Shown here piece by piece: positions 8,054 to 17,398 of a stretch of 64,000 nucleotides of DNA. The stretch is from Thermoactinomyces daqus (GTDB lineage Bacteria; Bacillota; Bacilli; Thermoactinomycetales; Thermoactinomycetaceae). The position numbers and the translations under genes were made by a program. The stretch's first letter is position 1. Each line of letters begins with the position of its first letter. The stretch covers positions 26,277 to 90,276 of the forward strand of contig NZ_JPST01000036.1 of assembly GCF_000763315.1 (NCBI RefSeq). The letters are read 5' to 3'. Under the pieces are notes generated by a model. That model was given only the letters and a program-made list of their open reading frames with translations, searched no databases and was not told the DNA's origin.

Positions 8054-11000
8054 TTACAACCACCTTTCCACAAAGGAAACATCAACAGTTGCAATTCCTG
8101 CTGGGTCAATTGCGATTACATCGCCGCTTTTCACATTGAAAAAGTCAGAATCCAAATCCAAATATTCCATTATTGAAGCACCATTTAAAGTTACCAGTTG
8201 TTTTTCACAATCAACAATTAGAACATCATTGGCCGCAAAGTTTCTTGTCACCTGAACATATTCGCTGTCATTTGTGATTTTAAAGTTTGTTGTGCTGGCC
8301 GCAAATGTGATTGTGAAAATCGGGAAAGTTTCAGCAGTTCCGTTATAGACAATTGTCGAATCCCCAATTGCAACTAGGGATTCATCAAATGGATAAACTT
8401 TAGATGTCAAACTGTTCTGTGATGGAATTGTTGAATTCGCACGTTCTACAAAATAGTTGATATCTTTAAATTCCTGCGACACAACCAAATCATCAATTAA
8501 GCTATTCCATTGGTTTGTTCCCGATTTGGTACATCCGATATAAAAATAATTTGTTCCTGTTAAGTTGATCCCAGAAATTAAACTTGCAGAACCTGCTAAA
8601 TTTCCGTCCAAATAAAGATTTAAGGTTGAACTGTTCCAAGTGATTCCCACGTGATGCCAACCAGCAGACGGAGAAGCAGCCACAATTTGTTGTGATCCGT
8701 TATGCCAGACTTCATATTGATTATCCGAATTTCGGAATAAAGAAAATCCATAGGTTCCATCTGCATCTATTAAATATCTTTTGAAATTTTCTGCTTCCTC
8801 ATATGCAAAGAAGTCAATTGTTCCTGTGTCTTTTCCGTCATTTACAATTTCTTGTGCAAAAACTTTTAGTACTTCAGAATTTCTAGTTCCCGTGTCATTC
8901 CATCCCGTGGCATAAGGTTTTTGCTCCAACTGCCACCTGGAAACATTAGTTGGTGTTAACCTTAAAGTTGAAGTTGCTGGTTTAATTTTGTTTGGTTCTT
9001 GTTGCTGGATGAACCAAGTGATTGATGAACCAAGTGTTGGTGTTTTGCTGTTATCTGATGTTGAAAGTGTGTAACGCAAATATAACGTTTTTCCCGTCAA
9101 ATCGCTTCCAGCAGGAAACAATGTTCCACCATTGGTGACGGTTGACCAGTTGGTTCCATCTAAACTTGATTCAAAAACAACATTTGTTCCTGAAGGTTTT
9201 GTTTCTGACCATTCCAAGCTGGAATTTGCAGATGTTCCAATACTCCCAACTGGATATCCTGCAATTGTTATTGTTTGGGAAGGTTTATATCCAGTTGTGA
9301 AAGAGTAGGTTGTTTTATCCAACTTTGGTGTAACTGCAACATCTGAAGTTGACAAAGTGAACTTATATTGGAACCTTGCATTTGACAGATCAGTGGTTTG
9401 TGTTATTCCCGGAATGGAACTGCCATTGGTTGTGTCTTGGTATGCTGACCAAGTTGTTCCACCATCGGTTGAAAATCTTGTTTGCAAAGAAATTGATGTT
9501 CCTGCTGGTTGTGAGCCATAAGCAGTCCAGTTTTGCAAAGTTGAAGATGCTTTCTTAACTTGTGAAATATCAATTGCAGGTGATTCATAGGTTCCTGAAG
9601 TTTTATATCCAGATGTTAGTGAAATTGTTTGGTCATATAGACATGGTGCATCGCCGGAATCTTGCATCGAGAGATGTACCCAATATTTTAATCTTTTATT
9701 TGTCAGGTCGTCCCCTTTTGTGAATGGCATAGTTGAAGACCAAGTTCCTGACCATGTGGTTGTTCCGCCTGTATTTGTTCCCAATTGGAACTTAACATCA
9801 TTTGTACCACTTACACCTGAATATAAAGATTCCAAAGAAGCTGTACTATTGGAACTAAAAGTGTTTACTAAACCAACATCAGAAAGATCAAATTCCCTTG
9901 AATAAAAATCACCTGTGTAAATATGGTTTGCTGGTGGTTGGCCATAGTTTGCACCGATTTTATAATAAACTGCATCAAAATCCTTTATGATTCCTGCTGT
10001 TCCTGCTGATTGATAACCTAATAAAATTCTGCGTGTTGCATATGATTGTGAAGTTAAGTTTTTCACTAAAGTTCCATTCTGATAAAGAGCACCAGAACTT
10101 GAATTTGCAATTGCAATTCTGAACCATGCCCAATTGTTATTTGTGTTTGGAATGTTATCAATGAAACCAACTGTTCCATCAGAAATGTAAAAAGATGAAG
10201 TTCCTGTGGTTCTTGCACGAAAATCAATAGTAAATCCATTTGTGAATGTAATTGCCGGCCTTTTATCAATGCCTGTTGCTGCTGAAGCAGATGACGTGAC
10301 ACGAATAAAAGTTGTTCCGCCTTCAGTTGTGACAGCAGCACCAGCGGTTGAAGCACCATTCCATTGTGTTAGATCATTCATACCATCCAAATCATCCCAA
10401 GAAGGGAGTGTGATTGTAATATAGGAATTCGTTCCAGTTTGATAAACTGTGATATTATTTGTTGTTCCAGCGTTCCAATCTGAATCCGTTGTGTCCACAA
10501 ACGTTTTGTCTGTTCCAGATTTAGCAAGTTGAAGAACTCCATATTGGTTTGTTCCATCTGACGCCGCAGCCGTTCCTGTAAGAGTTCCTACATTCCATGA
10601 ATTGTCATTGCTGCCTGAAAAATCGGTTCCTTCCTTATCAATTGTTGTTTTCGGTGCAGTTTCCGTTCTTTTGTGTTCAATAGTTGCTAATCCATCAACT
10701 ACGGATAAGTAATAGTCTTGACCAATTTCAACCTGAACCTCTTCTTGAGTAGGATTGGCAGCAGAATCTAATAAATTGGCGGTTCCTTCTTCAACCAAGA
10801 TTGCCTGACCGAACTTTCCGGTTTTGTAAACCGGGTAATTGTCGGTCACTTCTGTTCCATCTTCCCGATATCGAATCCCGGTTCTTGAAAATTGTGCTGA
10901 AGCCGAACCAACCCTTTGTTCTTTTGTTTGTCCTTCAGCAACCGCATCAGGTGCAATGAATCGGATGGTTCCAATTCCAAACTCTAAAATTTCGTCAATG

Positions 11001-11314
11001 TCTAATTCTTTCACACAAACCGCTTGATATGTCAATTCCGGCTCATCATCAAACACCAGTTCTTTCAATTCGTCCTGCAACAACCAACCGTTTGCAATTC
11101 TAATCTTTCGCCAAAGGTCTTCACGATCTGTTCCTTTAATCAAAACACTGCATTCAATTTCATAAACATCTGTATCTACTCCGAAAAAATAAGCACCTAC
11201 TTTTCCGGGAATAGATTGAAGTTTTGGTGAACGTGGTGCAGACATTCCACGTTTCACATCCAAAACTTTAGAGAAATAAACATTTGCATGTTTTCCGTTG
11301 AATGAAAACACCAC
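8054..11314 (-). CDS. Evolved distal tail protein (Dit) with large carbohydrate-binding-like insertion
   Basis: 1086 aa, against about 250 for a plain Dit. Residues 1-150 are a Sipho_tail/Dit N-terminal domain (DLWRKIRIANGWLL, ELTYQAVCVKELDI). The last 115 or so residues are the Dit galectin-like domain (ETFPIFTITFAAST, IEYLDL-type strand, VERWL end). Between them lie about 800 inserted residues: several beta-sandwich repeats rich in Gly, Thr and Ser with ARFQYKFTLSTSD / TLYLRYTLSTSD motifs, and a LamG/concanavalin-like domain (GWHHVGITWNSSTLNLYLDG, about 900-970). This is the layout of evolved Dits that carry glycan-binding modules for host attachment. Start GTG 11314 (or GTG 11311) follows AGGTGATGC. 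Confidence 0.75.
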   Translation of the reverse strand: MVFSFNGKHANVYFSKVLDVKRGMSAPRSPKLQSIPGKVGAYFFGVDTDVYEIECSVLIKGTDREDLWRKIRIANGWLLQDELKELVFDDEPELTYQAVCVKELDIDEILEFGIGTIRFIAPDAVAEGQTKEQRVGSASAQFSRTGIRYREDGTEVTDNYPVYKTGKFGQAILVEEGTANLLDSAANPTQEEVQVEIGQDYYLSVVDGLATIEHKRTETAPKTTIDKEGTDFSGSNDNSWNVGTLTGTAAASDGTNQYGVLQLAKSGTDKTFVDTTDSDWNAGTTNNITVYQTGTNSYITITLPSWDDLDGMNDLTQWNGASTAGAAVTTEGGTTFIRVTSSASAATGIDKRPAITFTNGFTIDFRARTTGTSSFYISDGTVGFIDNIPNTNNNWAWFRIAIANSSSGALYQNGTLVKNLTSQSYATRRILLGYQSAGTAGIIKDFDAVYYKIGANYGQPPANHIYTGDFYSREFDLSDVGLVNTFSSNSTASLESLYSGVSGTNDVKFQLGTNTGGTTTWSGTWSSTMPFTKGDDLTNKRLKYWVHLSMQDSGDAPCLYDQTISLTSGYKTSGTYESPAIDISQVKKASSTLQNWTAYGSQPAGTSISLQTRFSTDGGTTWSAYQDTTNGSSIPGITQTTDLSNARFQYKFTLSTSDVAVTPKLDKTTYSFTTGYKPSQTITIAGYPVGSIGTSANSSLEWSETKPSGTNVVFESSLDGTNWSTVTNGGTLFPAGSDLTGKTLYLRYTLSTSDNSKTPTLGSSITWFIQQQEPNKIKPATSTLRLTPTNVSRWQLEQKPYATGWNDTGTRNSEVLKVFAQEIVNDGKDTGTIDFFAYEEAENFKRYLIDADGTYGFSLFRNSDNQYEVWHNGSQQIVAASPSAGWHHVGITWNSSTLNLYLDGNLAGSASLISGINLTGTNYFYIGCTKSGTNQWNSLIDDLVVSQEFKDINYFVERANSTIPSQNSLTSKVYPFDESLVAIGDSTIVYNGTAETFPIFTITFAASTTNFKITNDSEYVQVTRNFAANDVLIVDCEKQLVTLNGASIMEYLDLDSDFFNVKSGDVIAIDPAGIATVDVSFVERWL

Positions 11315-11317
11315 GCA

Positions 11318-14300
11318 TCACCTGACCTTTCCTTGTGATCTTAACCGTTGGTTTTTCAACCGATCTAATTCTTTTGCAAGTTTGCGAATATCGTTATCAG
11401 AACGCATGTTAACCGGTCCCGTTAAATTGATAATAGTACTTCCACTTTGCACTGCTGGCACATAATTGCTAGAACTTGCTGTATAAGAACCTGCAATTGC
11501 TGGATTGTTCAATTGTGGATTAATAGGAACGACAGATAAAGATTTCATTTGACTGGCCATTGCAGAAAGTTGTTTTTGAACTAACGGTTGTGATTTCCGC
11601 AATCCATCAGCAAACATTTTTACAAAGTTTGGTGCCCAAGTGTCTGAATCAGATGCTGGTCCCTCTTCAGTTGGTGAGTGGAATCCCAAAATCTTGGCAA
11701 TTGCTTTTGCTGCATCTTTTGCTGCAGTTATTACTGCTGAAACTTTGGATTTAATTCCATCGGCAAACATGGTCAGCAAGTTTTTCCCCCACTGCAACGC
11801 CTGAGATGCCAAGCCACTAAGAGTTGATTTGATGCTATTTCCCACATTTGAAATTGTAGTTTTAATCGAATTCCAAGCAGAAGAAGTTGCAGACCTAATG
11901 CTATTCCAAACACTTGTAATCTTTGATGATATCCAAGACCAAACCGAAGAAACAACAGATTTAATTCCGTTCCAAATTGAAGAAAGAACGGATTTGATCC
12001 CGTTCCAAACGGTTAATGTTGATGTTTTTATTCCATTCCAAGCAGTTAGAATTACACTGCTAATAGCATTGAACACACTGCTTGCAACAGATTTAATACC
12101 ATTCCAGACAGAAGAAACAAAAGATTTCACTGCATTCCAGACCTGATTTGTCACCTGTTTTGCAATGCCCCAAACCTTCACAATGAAGTCAACCAAATCT
12201 TGAAAATAATAGTTGTGGTTATACATCCATTCAAAGGCAGTTACAACAGCAGTTTTAATTGCATTCCAAACAGTTGACGCAAATGTTAAGATGCTGTTCC
12301 AAATTCCGACAATGAATGAAACAAGGTTATTCCAAATTGTTTGTGCAAACGTCACTATGCTGTTCCAAATTCCTGTGAAGAATGAAACGATTGAATTCCA
12401 AATAGAAGTTGTGGTTTCCACAATTCCATTCCAAAGATTAGAGAAGAATTCACCAATCGGTGCCCACAAAACCTTTAGTACTGCAATCAACCCGTTCCAA
12501 AGTGCAGTGAGAATTTGAACGAGTGAATTCCATAAAGTTTGGGTTATTTCCACCACTGCATTCCAAACCTGTTTCCAGTTGCCTGTGAATACTCCAGCGA
12601 AGATATTAATGATGTTGATGATTATGGTTATGGCTGTTGAAATGACCGTTTTAATTATGTTCCACGTAGTTTTAACAGTTATGATCATGGCCGGGAATGC
12701 CCACTTGAAATAAGCCATCACAGTTTTTGCAAATGGAGAAACAAGTGCAATAATTCCGTTTAGGATATTTGAAAATGCTTCTTTTAGGTTTGGCAAAATT
12801 TCGTGAACCCATTGGGTGACAATTCCCCACTGCTCCATAAAAAAGGAAGTCACTTCTTTAATTGCAGGTTGAAGATAAGCAACCAATTTTGAAAAACCTG
12901 CTTTGATTGCTTCCCATGTTTGGTTCACAAATTTCCTAAACCCACTGAAATGATTGTAGGCATATACAATGGCAGCACCGATTGCAATAATTGCAGCAAC
13001 AACACCTGCAATTATTCCAATTGTTGCGGCAACGGTTCCAATAGCAACACCAAAAGCAGCAGCCATTGCCCCCAAACCGGCAACAGCTAGTGCTATAACA
13101 CTCCCAACAATGAGAAGGATAGAAACAATTGCTGCTGAAATTGCAAGGAAAGATTTCATTGGCTGGGAAAGGTTATTGAACCAATTGGCAAGTTTAGTCA
13201 ATGCTTGAGCGATTACATTAATTGCTGGTGAAAGTGCATCCCCAATGGAAATTTGTAATGTTTCAACAGCACCACCTAATTGTTCGATCGAACCTTTCAG
13301 GTTTTCTTTCATTTGTTTGGCTGTTCGTGCTGCCGCACCGTCCGATTTTTCAAGTCCAGCAACCAGCTTATTAAATGCAGATGGGGATTTATTTAATAGT
13401 ACTAGCATTCCAGACATTGCTTCCGTTCCAAAGATGGTTGAAGCTGCTGCGGTTCGCTGTTCTTTTCCCATTCCTCGCAGTTTTGTCATTACTTCATTTA
13501 ATAACTGGGGAGTTGGTTTGATTTTTCCATTTGCGGTTGTCAAACTGATTCCCATGGCTTCAATTGCTTTTGCTGCTTCTTTAGGTGGATCGACCAGTCT
13601 TGCCAATGCCATCCTCAATGTCGTCCCTGCTTGTTCACCTTTTAAACCTGCATCCGTCATTACCCCAACTGCTGCGGATAACCATTCCAAGGAAAAACCA
13701 AGTTGTTTTGCAACTGGTGCTGCATATTTGAATGCATAACCTAAATCATTAATATCTGCTGCTGATTGGTTTGCAGATTGTGCAAGAACATCTGCAACGT
13801 GTGAAGCTTCACTTGCTTTCAATCCAAAACCGTTCAATGCTGCAGTCACTACATCGGTTACGGTTGCCATATCTTCACCAGATGCTTCTGCTGCAGCAAT
13901 AACACCAGGCATAGCAGCAATGATTTGATTTGTACTGTAACCTGCAGCAGCCATTTGCTGCATCCCTTGTGCAACTTCACTTGCAGATTTAGAAGTTGAT
14001 GCACCTAAATCAAGTGCTGCCTGCCTTAACCTTTGCATATCTGAACTTGAAGCACCTGCAATTGCACCCACTTTATCTATTTCTGCTTCAAAATCTGCTG
14101 CTTTTTTGATTGAAAATCCTAAAGCCGCACCAATAACCGTCCCAGCTGTCCCCAAAGCAGCACCGACTGCAAACCCTTGGTCTTGAATTTTCCTGCCAGC
14201 TTTTTCAAAACTGGTTCCGGCCTTTTCAAAGGATTTTCCCATGTCATTCCCAGATTTTTCAATTGCAGCACCAGCAGCCTGTACTGATGCTTGTGCCTTA

Positions 14301-14365
14301 ACCATAGATGCCTGGAGTTGGGAAATGTCCGCAGTAAATTTTGCTGCAACCTGAGATATTGCCAA
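11318..14365 (-). CDS. Tail tape measure protein (TP901 family)
   Basis: 1015 aa; sets tail length and is ejected ahead of DNA. Domains: N-terminal coiled coil with VKAQASVQAAGAAI (1-80); the conserved TP901 core (about 85-330, ADFEAEIDKVGAIAGAS, GMQQMAAAGYSTNQI, GEQAGTTLRMALARL); hydrophobic membrane-like segments (about 385-480); then a long array of about 11-residue repeats centred on Trp (for example SVWNGIKSVAS, SIWNGIKSVVS) running to about 860. From the usual relation of roughly 0.15 nm per residue the tail would be near 150 nm, an inference. TTG 14365 is eight bases after AAAGGAGG. Confidence 0.92.
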   Translation of the reverse strand: MAISQVAAKFTADISQLQASMVKAQASVQAAGAAIEKSGNDMGKSFEKAGTSFEKAGRKIQDQGFAVGAALGTAGTVIGAALGFSIKKAADFEAEIDKVGAIAGASSSDMQRLRQAALDLGASTSKSASEVAQGMQQMAAAGYSTNQIIAAMPGVIAAAEASGEDMATVTDVVTAALNGFGLKASEASHVADVLAQSANQSAADINDLGYAFKYAAPVAKQLGFSLEWLSAAVGVMTDAGLKGEQAGTTLRMALARLVDPPKEAAKAIEAMGISLTTANGKIKPTPQLLNEVMTKLRGMGKEQRTAAASTIFGTEAMSGMLVLLNKSPSAFNKLVAGLEKSDGAAARTAKQMKENLKGSIEQLGGAVETLQISIGDALSPAINVIAQALTKLANWFNNLSQPMKSFLAISAAIVSILLIVGSVIALAVAGLGAMAAAFGVAIGTVAATIGIIAGVVAAIIAIGAAIVYAYNHFSGFRKFVNQTWEAIKAGFSKLVAYLQPAIKEVTSFFMEQWGIVTQWVHEILPNLKEAFSNILNGIIALVSPFAKTVMAYFKWAFPAMIITVKTTWNIIKTVISTAITIIINIINIFAGVFTGNWKQVWNAVVEITQTLWNSLVQILTALWNGLIAVLKVLWAPIGEFFSNLWNGIVETTTSIWNSIVSFFTGIWNSIVTFAQTIWNNLVSFIVGIWNSILTFASTVWNAIKTAVVTAFEWMYNHNYYFQDLVDFIVKVWGIAKQVTNQVWNAVKSFVSSVWNGIKSVASSVFNAISSVILTAWNGIKTSTLTVWNGIKSVLSSIWNGIKSVVSSVWSWISSKITSVWNSIRSATSSAWNSIKTTISNVGNSIKSTLSGLASQALQWGKNLLTMFADGIKSKVSAVITAAKDAAKAIAKILGFHSPTEEGPASDSDTWAPNFVKMFADGLRKSQPLVQKQLSAMASQMKSLSVVPINPQLNNPAIAGSYTASSSNYVPAVQSGSTIINLTGPVNMRSDNDIRKLAKELDRLKNQRLRSQGKVR

Positions 14366-14391
14366 ATAAAAAACCTCCTTTCTTGGAGGGA

Positions 14392-14727
14392 TTAATTAAA
14401 ACCAAATGTTTTCTTCAACTCATCTAGTTTCTTCTTTTGAATTTCTTTATCCATTTTCTTTGTTTTCTTCTTCTTGCCTATCAATTTTTCAACCGAAACT
14501 GGCCGTTTCAAATTTCCTGAAGCGTTCATGATATTAGCAGCGTGCCATGCAAGCATTTGTTGATAAATTTCCCATTTTCTTTCTTCTACTTCATTGTAAG
14601 AATCAACCAGTAAAAGAAATTCACTAGGGACGAGTTCCCAAAATTCGTTTGGTTTCATCCCTAGTGGTCCATATGCTAATTTTTGAAGTTCATCCCAATT
14701 CCATGACAAACTGTCATCATCATTCAC
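14392..14727 (-). CDS. Tail assembly chaperone, second frame (T part of G-T pair)
   Basis: The WNWDELQKLAYGPLGMKPNEFWEL region matches the Phage_TAC type domain that recruits the tape measure during tail assembly; the end is strongly basic (KKKKTKKMDKEIQKKK). The frame opens at a GTG overlapping the upstream stop, without its own ribosome site, but is reached in phase by a -1 slip at the GGGAAAG heptamer at 14727-14733. It is therefore probably made mainly as a C-terminal extension of the upstream chaperone (a gpG-gpGT arrangement as in lambda). Confidence 0.75.
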   Translation of the reverse strand: MNDDDSLSWNWDELQKLAYGPLGMKPNEFWELVPSEFLLLVDSYNEVEERKWEIYQQMLAWHAANIMNASGNLKRPVSVEKLIGKKKKTKKMDKEIQKKKLDELKKTFGFN

Positions 14728-15035
14728 TTTCCCGGTTCTTGTTCACCTTTGTTTCCCAGTGCAAGTTGAATTGCTTCTGCAACTGCTTCAGAAATTTCTT
14801 TAAGTTCTCCTTGGTCGATCATTTCACCAGCTTCTTCAACAGTTAAATCAGGAAGTTCATGCAGCAATCCTGCCCAAAGAAGCAAACGAATATCTTTAAA
14901 CTTAACTTTTCCATCCTGCAATTGCATCAAATCCATTCCTGCATCCTCAAGTTCGCAAAAAGCATTGAACGTATATTTCAATTTTCTAGGTTTATCGAGG
15001 TTAACAGAAACAAATCCTCTTTTTTTGTTTGCCAT
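14724..15035 (-). CDS. Tail assembly chaperone, first frame (G)
   Basis: 103-aa acidic helical protein directly between the major tail protein and the tape measure gene, the invariant place of the siphovirus tail chaperone. KYTFNAFCELEDAGMDLMQL and LLLWAGLLHELPDLTVEEAGEMI are typical of this group in Firmicute phages. Its last codons CCG-GGA-AAG-TGA carry a slippery heptamer immediately before the stop, so a fraction of ribosomes should continue in the -1 frame into the next coding segment. Confidence 0.8.
   Translation of the reverse strand: MANKKRGFVSVNLDKPRKLKYTFNAFCELEDAGMDLMQLQDGKVKFKDIRLLLWAGLLHELPDLTVEEAGEMIDQGELKEISEAVAEAIQLALGNKGEQEPGK
14727..14733 (-). promoter_or_regulatory. Programmed -1 frameshift site GGGAAAG
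   Basis: Minus-strand heptamer G-GGA-AAG is in the exact X-XXY-YYZ phase of the upstream frame, directly before its TGA. After a -1 slip the reading is GGG-AAA-GTG-AAT-GAT, which is the frame of the downstream chaperone segment. Confidence 0.75.
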
Positions 15036-15063
15036 AGAACCACCAACTTTCTATTTATGTGAA

Positions 15064-15480
15064 TTAGTTCGTGATCGTTAATGCACCAGAACCGGAAATT
15101 GTTAAAGAATAGGTTGCACCGTCATCATTGGGGAACTCCAATGGGAAATCAGTGATGTATCCGGCTCCGCTATATTTTTTGCCACTGGGCAACCGCAGTT
15201 CGACCTGAACAGGTTGTCGATCTTCAAATAAAGTTTCCAAATGGTCAAGTGCTTGATCAGAATCAACAATAAATCCTTCGCACTCGATTGACCAATTTTT
15301 TCTTCCTATGATCGTATCACCATAACCTGCCGGATCAGTTTTAGAACTTACATCAATTTCATCTGCACCACGGTTTAAAGTTGCGTCACCTTGGCCACCT
15401 AAAACAACATAGTTTGGTGACGCATCCGTTCCAACATTCACATAAAGCAGAACGTCAACACCAGCAATTTTGTTAGACAT
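15064..15480 (-). CDS. Major tail (tube) protein
   Basis: 138-aa beta-rich protein; it opens with KIAGVDVLLYVNVG, then TLNRGADEIDVSSKTDPAGYGDTI and NWSIECEGFIVDSD, the classic TP901-1-like major tail protein sequence, and ends in a SLTISGSGALTI strand. It polymerises into the tail tube. AGGTGGTAG precedes ATG 15480. Located just upstream of the tail chaperone, as in other siphophages. Confidence 0.88.
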   Translation of the reverse strand: MSNKIAGVDVLLYVNVGTDASPNYVVLGGQGDATLNRGADEIDVSSKTDPAGYGDTIIGRKNWSIECEGFIVDSDQALDHLETLFEDRQPVQVELRLPSGKKYSGAGYITDFPLEFPNDDGATYSLTISGSGALTITN

Positions 15481-15512
15481 GAAGCACTACCACCTTTCAA
15501 TTGTTAATTAGA

Positions 15513-15860
15513 TTAAAGGGAAACCTTCAAAACACAAACATTGCCCGTTGCACCTGCAGAAAAGTCAACATAAACTGTGCTGGCAGAATCCTGATTATAC
15601 AAATCAGTGTTGAATGGTCCAATGACCTTTGTCGCCCCAGCAGCAACCACAACATCTTTTTGACCAGTACGGCCAAATTCATCAGCAGCAAATTTGACCG
15701 TTACGGTCATATCCGAATCACCAGTATTTTCGGCAAACAAAATATGCCTTCCACTATTGCCAGTGAAAGACATTCCATTGGTTGCATCAATTGTGGTATC
15801 AATTGCAAAAACAAAACCGTTATCTGTTGCAACATCAACCGGAATTGAAGTCCTTGCCAT
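15513..15860 (-). CDS. Virion structural protein, probable decoration/neck beta-sandwich
   Basis: 115-aa beta-rich protein in the connector region. Motifs ARTSIPVDVATDNGF, DATNGMSF, NTGDSDMTVTVKF and GPFNTDLYNQDSASTVYVDF resemble small phage proteins seen with head decoration or tail proteins. ATG 15860 follows AGGAGG with seven bases of spacing. Whether it decorates the capsid or belongs to the tail cannot be settled from sequence. Confidence 0.6.
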   Translation of the reverse strand: MARTSIPVDVATDNGFVFAIDTTIDATNGMSFTGNSGRHILFAENTGDSDMTVTVKFAADEFGRTGQKDVVVAAGATKVIGPFNTDLYNQDSASTVYVDFSAGATGNVCVLKVSL

Positions 15861-15862
15861 TC

Positions 15863-16225
15863 TCATTCCTCCTGATCAGTGATGAATTGAAAATCAACCG
15901 AATATAAAAAACAACCATCTTCCATCTGTTGAATGAAAGAAGGTTGTGAAGCAGTGCAAAGAATTACATAGGCGGTTCCAACCTGGAAACCTGTTTTCAT
16001 TCGCAATGACTCATATATTTCCCATGATTTTGACTCTGCAGTTTGCATATCAGTATTTTTGATTAAACATTGTGCGTTGATGCGGTTGATAGAACTGGAA
16101 TTGGTTTGCGTTGGAAACATTCTCACCATTCCGATGTTGGGATTTTGAACAGATGGGAATTGATTATTAAAAAATGTGTAGTCGAAATTAGATTCCAGAA
16201 ATGATGAAAGTTCATAAACGTGCAA
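15863..16225 (-). CDS. Tail terminator / minor capsid protein
   Basis: 120-aa protein placed between the gp10-like neck protein and the tail tube, where the tail terminator (gpU-like, SPP1 gp17-like) is encoded. RINAQCLIKNTDMQTAESKSWEIYESL followed by a beta strand of the type YVILCTASQPSF fits that fold. TTG 16225 is used, eight bases after AGGTGGTG. Stop and next start lie three bases apart, so the operon is tight. Confidence 0.65.
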   Translation of the reverse strand: MHVYELSSFLESNFDYTFFNNQFPSVQNPNIGMVRMFPTQTNSSSINRINAQCLIKNTDMQTAESKSWEIYESLRMKTGFQVGTAYVILCTASQPSFIQQMEDGCFLYSVDFQFITDQEE

Positions 16226-16239
16226 TTTCGCATCACCAC

Positions 16240-16662
16240 CTATTCAAAAGAATCAAGAATGTTTCCAATTCCATCATTAACGTACTTAGCATAAGTTTCA
16301 GCTTCGCCTTCAAGGGGTCTTGAAAGGTATTTAGGCCCGACTGAATAATGCTTTCCTGACATACCAATCCCACCTGGTTTTGCTCTAGAACCAGGCCCAA
16401 GGTTATAAACTCCATCATGCATTTTAACCGCATAATCACAACCATTATTAAAAGCAGAAAATGAAACGGTTGCTGATCTTTTTGTTAATTCTACTTTATA
16501 ACTCTTTTCAAGAATCCCCTCATCGTGTGGTGCTGCACCTGAAGAGGTCAACGCCAAAGAATCCCCGATATCACGAATTCTATTTGCAGTTTCTTTATCA
16601 ATCAATTCGTAAGCAATCCCGAAATTCTTCACGTCAATGTCCACTTTTGCTTTAAACTTCAT
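16240..16662 (-). CDS. HK97 gp10-like neck / tail-completion protein
   Basis: 140-aa protein with the gp10-like pattern: N-terminal helices, then RDIGDSLALTSSGAAPHDEGIL-KSYKV, DYAVKMHDGVYNLGPG, and YLSRPLEGEAETYAKYV at the end. In HK97-type phages this protein joins head and tail during assembly. Overlaps the upstream gene by four bases. Confidence 0.75.
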   Translation of the reverse strand: MKFKAKVDIDVKNFGIAYELIDKETANRIRDIGDSLALTSSGAAPHDEGILEKSYKVELTKRSATVSFSAFNNGCDYAVKMHDGVYNLGPGSRAKPGGIGMSGKHYSVGPKYLSRPLEGEAETYAKYVNDGIGNILDSFE

Positions 16663-16979
16663 TGGGCAAACACCACCGTGAGCACAGCCGTTCCATCTAT
16701 AAATTTAATCAACTGAATTTTTGCCGGCGAACGTTCAACGGTTTGATTCAACTCATTAGTAAAAGAAATTTTGTCCACATACTGAACATCGACAGCACCT
16801 TCAAGAAAAATTTTGAAGGTGGTCATGATTGTGTTTCCATGTTGATCCACAATTTGTTGGGAACCTTCTTCAATTCTGCAATTGTAGTCAATTTCTTCAC
16901 CGTAGATAGGTTTCCCCCAAGAGTCAACACCAGTTGCTTTTTTGATGGTAATTTTATCGGGCAATGGAATCAATGCCAT
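16659..16979 (-). CDS. Head-tail joining (head closure) protein
   Basis: 106-aa beta-barrel type protein (PLPDKITIKKATGVDSWGKP, CRIEEGSQQIVDQHGNTI, then DKISFTNELN-type strand) consistent with the minor capsid/Phage_H_T_join group that closes the portal after packaging. Gene order connector, stopper, gp10-like, terminator, tail tube supports the call. Confidence 0.7.
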   Translation of the reverse strand: MALIPLPDKITIKKATGVDSWGKPIYGEEIDYNCRIEEGSQQIVDQHGNTIMTTFKIFLEGAVDVQYVDKISFTNELNQTVERSPAKIQLIKFIDGTAVLTVVFAQ

Positions 16980-16980
16980 T

Positions 16981-17388
16981 TCACATCACCAACCAACCAA
17001 TGTTGCCATCATAGGAAGTGTTTCCACGGTTGCTTTGGTCTTCAGCAATGATCCTGCTTGCTTCCGGTGCAATATATTGGACAGGAACACCTTTTGTTTG
17101 AATACTAATTCCAGAAACACCAATTCCCGTTACTCCCATTTCAGCTTTCAGAATAGTGTCGTCCTGTCTCAGCATCCAAAGTGCTTGTTCATAGATTGCA
17201 GGTAAAGGAATTTGGTTGACAGGGTTGCTAATATCATAAAGACCACGAAATTCACGATATAGAACAATTTCAGCATTGTTTAGTGCTTTTTGTTTAACAG
17301 TATCATCTGCTTGATCCCAAGGTTGGGAATGAAGAACGTTTTCATCAAAATAGGCGTTGGCATCTGTTAAACTAACGGTTTTTGCCAT
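16981..17388 (-). CDS. Head-tail connector/adaptor protein (DnaT_2-like annotation family)
   Basis: 135-aa helical protein beginning MAKTVSLTDANAYFDENV, with KQKALNNAEIVLYREFRGLYD and AIYEQALWMLRQ. Proteins of this look, sometimes annotated as DnaT-like, occupy the adaptor position next to the capsid gene and bind under the portal. ATG 17388 is chosen for its six-base spacing from AGGTGG; the upstream part of the open frame is an overlap with the preceding gene in another frame. Confidence 0.65.
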   Translation of the reverse strand: MAKTVSLTDANAYFDENVLHSQPWDQADDTVKQKALNNAEIVLYREFRGLYDISNPVNQIPLPAIYEQALWMLRQDDTILKAEMGVTGIGVSGISIQTKGVPVQYIAPEASRIIAEDQSNRGNTSYDGNIGWLVM

Positions 17389-17398
17389 CATAAACCAC

